Assembly: GCA_009782875.1 (NCBI GenBank)
Contig: WRIE01000037.1
Coordinates: 1 to 34,144, forward strand
DNA: 34,144 nucleotides
From: Eubacteriaceae bacterium
GTDB lineage: Bacteria > Bacillota > Clostridia > Eubacteriales > Anaerofustaceae
Reading direction: 5' to 3'
Numbering within the stretch: the first letter of the stretch is position 1; each line of letters starts with the position of its first letter. Both the position numbers and the translations under genes were made by a program. The notes under the pieces are model-generated. The model did not search any database and was not told the origin of the DNA. It saw only the letters and a program-made list of their open reading frames with translations. Of the stretch, positions 32,832-34,144 are shown in pieces.

Positions 32832-33666
32832 TAAATTATCACCTCGTTTTTCATATAGAAATTTAGCCATCTTAATCAAGGCTATTGCACCAACATGCGA
32901 CAAAACCGATACTGCCTTCTCTCTAAAGTAAGAGTATCGAAGTTGACACAAAATCCTTAAACCGTTAACTCAAGTTGCCCATAGCAAGCTAGTCATCAGT
33001 ACTTGGCTAATGATGTCGAGTTCCTGCTTCACAGGTGCGATGAGTTCACTAACTCTCCACAGTCCTCAGACTAGCACGTTGCAACTCGCGGTTTCACTAG
33101 CTTCTCAAAAGCAAAACTTGCAGCTTAGGTTCTTTCATCTATGGCAATTTATACAAATACATATACAAGATCACAAATCGGTTCTATTTCGATCATTTCC
33201 TATGGATGAAATAAAACTCCAGCGATTGTTATAGCCACTCTAAATCTTTTTTTGGTCGTGACAAGAAACACAGGCATTTGCCACTGTCTTCCGCGCTTCT
33301 TTTATGTACACTATGCATTCTTAGCTTGATCTTTGAAATGTCACACCGCATGTGTCCTGACGCTGTTTTTCGGGTATAAGCTTCCCCAGCTTGTCCATCA
33401 TAGATATTATAGCACAATCTTGTATGGCAAGTATATTTTAAAGATTTCCATAGTAGAATAGTTAGAAAATTTAAAAAATAAATAAAAATTTCAAAATATT
33501 TAACTTGTTTTTTATTCATGAAAAAGTCACACATACCAGAATTCTAAGCAAGGCAGTTTGAACTTCTGCTCGAAGCACTGACAGCAACTGGCAGGTATGA
33601 TGTTCATCACAACCAAATAGCGCACTGGAGAAAATCAGTGGTTAAAGGCGTGTCGCAGAACCAATT
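32832..33666. other. 835 bases with no supported gene
   Basis: Open frames at 33010-33234 (plus) and 33534-33229 (minus) have poor composition and no ribosome binding site. On the minus strand TGCTATAAT (33414-33406) is an extended -10 directly before a short frame MMDKLGKLIPEKQRQDTCGV, which may be the rest of a lost gene. Nothing else is seen. Confidence 0.35.
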
Positions 33667-34046
33667 TTAAAGGATAATTTCTAGTTCGATTTCGTGTTTC
33701 AATGGTATGCCATCATCCCCACGTGTGGGGATTGTGGGCTTTATGGTTCTCAAATAATCGAACTCATCCCACCTGACCAGACACATGGTAAAACCGCGCC
33801 GTTGGTAAAAACGCAACGCGTGCGTATTGTTATTGGATGTATTTACATATAATCGTTTGCAGTTTTCTTCAATAGCTTTGTCGACGGCAGCCTTAATTAG
33901 CAAAGTACCAATACCTTTGTTTGGAGTAATTGACTCTATAGCCATTATCTCGCACTCATAGTTAGAAATCCGGTAATAGCATAGCCAAAGACTTCGCCGC
34001 CTTCAATTGCTAAAAAGCATGGAAGCTCATTTAGAGGATGTTTAGT
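33667..34046 (-). pseudogene. GNAT-family N-acetyltransferase, frameshifted
   Basis: The C-terminal frame (start 33945) reads NYECEIMAIESITPNKGIGT with LLIKAAVDKAIEENCKRLYV, NTSNNNTHALRFYQRRGFTM and a tail KPTIPTRGDDGIPLKHEIEL, which includes the acetyl-CoA loop (NKGIGT for Q/RxxGxG/A) and the family FYxxRGF. Upstream, in another frame, is KHPLNELPCFLAIEGGEVFG before YA. The frames join after a shift at about 33970-33986, between GYA and YYRISNYE. The N-terminus is missing. It may be a real pseudogene or a sequence error. Confidence 0.6.
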
Positions 34047-34144
34047 ATCTCCTCAAAAGAACAGAAATAAATGACAATACAAACATTTGACAAAATGTGC
34101 TCAAATGCCTTTCGCAAACCTTCCACAGCCTCCGGCAATTGTCA
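34047..34144. other. Right edge of the window
   Basis: No feature is recognised. The DNA may contain the missing N-terminus of the GNAT gene, but no readable frame is seen. Confidence 0.25.

Noticed and set aside
1-34144. CRISPR arrays, rRNA genes and riboswitches
   Set aside because: No regularly spaced repeats, rRNA sequence or recognisable riboswitch core was seen on either strand.

Overview
The window looks like low-to-mid GC Bacillota, most likely Clostridia. This is inferred from the miaB-mutS-mutL-miaA-ynbB cluster with lexA nearby, a GAAC-N4-GTTC type SOS box, AGGAGG-like ribosome binding sites, frequent TTG/GTG starts, and a Gram-positive style Lgt and PAP2 phosphatase. I cannot name the species from sequence alone.

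Bases 1-3700 are an accessory, decaying region. They hold the 5' end of an IS200/IS605-type tnpA running off the left edge, a broken trypsin-like secreted protease (GDSGG still readable), a frameshifted Rpn-type PD-(D/E)XK nuclease remnant, a GC-rich IS3-family element with a damaged catalytic triad, a membrane-protein remnant, and a frameshifted DUF3991/TOPRIM fragment typical of integrative conjugative elements. That fragment ends in the terminator of a minus-strand tRNA operon, His(GTG)-Gln(CTG)-Gln(TTG), which has a near-consensus promoter.

Bases 4400-13300 are mostly chromosomal housekeeping genes: a small flavoprotein, lgt, a 780-residue acidic protein of unknown function with a TTG start, tex, a PAP2 phosphatase, hslO (Hsp33), and a membrane-anchored GDPD-like protein that seems to have lost its catalytic residues. 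Bases 13570-14820 are a second, fully dead IS3-family copy. Then come a DUF3795 Cys-rich protein, a WYL regulator, a 1.1 kb stretch without clear genes, and a TetR regulator.

Bases 18395-26426 form the DNA repair and tRNA modification operon miaB-mutS-mutL-miaA-ynbB. Its genes overlap or nearly touch, it has a good promoter, and a terminator-like hairpin sits in its leader. No hfq lies between miaA and ynbB. Downstream on the minus strand are a lone Smr protein and an SOS-type unit, tyrosine recombinase then lexA, with an SOS box upstream of the recombinase.

The right end (29500-34144) is AT-rich and decayed: a 111-codon frame broken by one TAG, a MATE transporter remnant, a URO-D/MtaA-like methyltransferase followed by an unlisted 43-residue small protein, and a frameshifted GNAT acetyltransferase.
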